Source: Spirochaetales bacterium (lineage in GTDB: Bacteria > Spirochaetota > Spirochaetia > Sphaerochaetales > Sphaerochaetaceae). From it: a stretch of DNA of 5,099 nt. How positions within the stretch are numbered: the stretch's first letter is position 1; the number at the start of each line of letters is the position of its first letter. The notes below the pieces were generated by a model that did no database searches, was not told the DNA's origin, and was given only the letters and a program-made list of their open reading frames with translations. The stretch lies in NCBI GenBank assembly GCA_017475725.1, contig JAFVFA010000039.1:1-5099 (forward strand), read 5' to 3'. Both the position numbers and the translations under genes were made by a program. Of the stretch, positions 4,794-5,099 are shown piece by piece.

Positions 4794-5099
4794 ATGAAAA
4801 GAAAGCTGATGATACTGGGAAACGTGATTATAATTCTGATTATCCTTGCTGTTGGCACGGCCTATGTCCGTGTGGAGCAGAAGAGAAACCTCACATCCCA
4901 GACAGAGGCATTTGAGAACATGACAATTGCCATGGAGAATGTGACAACCAACTACCTGGTCGGCGAACAGCGGGTATGCAACTCTTGGGCAAACTACATC
5001 AATGCCAGCAACATGACAGCGGAAGAGGCCATTGGATTCGTCAGGGATTCCATCACCGCTCCCGATATCATGGGCCACATCCTTGTATCAGGAGACCAG
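4794..5099 (+). CDS. N-terminal part of a membrane sensor protein, probably a hybrid sensor histidine kinase (runs off the right edge)
   Basis: The frame is open for 102 codons to the window end. It starts with basic MKRKLM, one transmembrane helix (about residues 6-25, ILGNVIIILIILAVGTAYV) and then an extracytoplasmic, helix-leading sensor region (SQTEAFENMTIAMENVTTNY, LVGEQRVCNSWANYINAS, NMTAEEAIGFVRDSI). From memory this resembles the start of the Cache-type sensor domain of large hybrid histidine kinases and response-regulator fusions in Treponema, Sphaerochaeta and clostridia, where TNYL-GEQR-C-SWA-YIN and MT-EEAI-F-R are recurrent. The catalytic part lies outside the window, so a diguanylate cyclase or other Cache protein is possible. 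AGGAAG (4779-4784) sits nine bases before the ATG. It is divergent from the envelope lipoprotein operon and may regulate it. Confidence 0.7.
   Translation, partial: MKRKLMILGNVIIILIILAVGTAYVRVEQKRNLTSQTEAFENMTIAMENVTTNYLVGEQRVCNSWANYINASNMTAEEAIGFVRDSITAPDIMGHILVSGDQ

Noticed and set aside
4755..5078. Minus-strand frame of 107 codons opposite the kinase start
   Set aside because: The plus-strand frame has a membrane helix, sensor motifs and a ribosome site; this one has none and is a shadow.

Overview
The window looks like part of a spirochaete chromosome, most likely a Sphaerochaetaceae-type gut or anaerobic lineage. This is inferred from the style of the proteins, not from any marker gene: a large lipoprotein with loose lipobox and stacked beta domains, a small outer-membrane-like barrel protein, and a kinase sensor start of a kind common in spirochaetes and clostridia. 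Protein-coding content is dense. Every gene is on the minus strand except the one entering from the right edge.

Layout from left to right. (1) Positions 37-1016 form a toxin-antitoxin cluster read leftwards: a hicA-hicB pair (1016 to 413, overlapping by 14 bases) followed by a RelE-superfamily toxin (303 to 37) whose antitoxin should lie just off the left edge. Hand-counted 60-base samples here are about 40-47% GC. (2) Positions 1095-4521 form a tight three-gene minus-strand operon of envelope proteins: a 667-residue lipoprotein with beta-sandwich domains and a probable seven-bladed propeller, a 177-residue secreted barrel-like protein, and a 296-residue lipoprotein-like protein with three membrane helices. 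The junctions are an ATGA overlap and a 2-base gap, so the three are very probably co-translated. A sampled 60 bases here are about 60% GC. (3) Positions 4522-4793 form an AT-rich divergent control region with a perfect 14-bp palindrome and a second A/T inverted repeat. (4) From 4794 to the right edge runs the 5' end of a membrane sensor protein, probably a hybrid histidine kinase.

The envelope operon is the part most likely to be undescribed. Its three products would span outer membrane, periplasm and inner membrane, and it is read divergently from a sensor kinase, which suggests (but does not prove) a regulated surface or trans-envelope complex. The toxin-antitoxin cluster looks like separate, lower-GC accessory DNA placed downstream of that operon. 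No RNA genes, CRISPR arrays, insertion sequences or convincing intrinsic terminators were seen.
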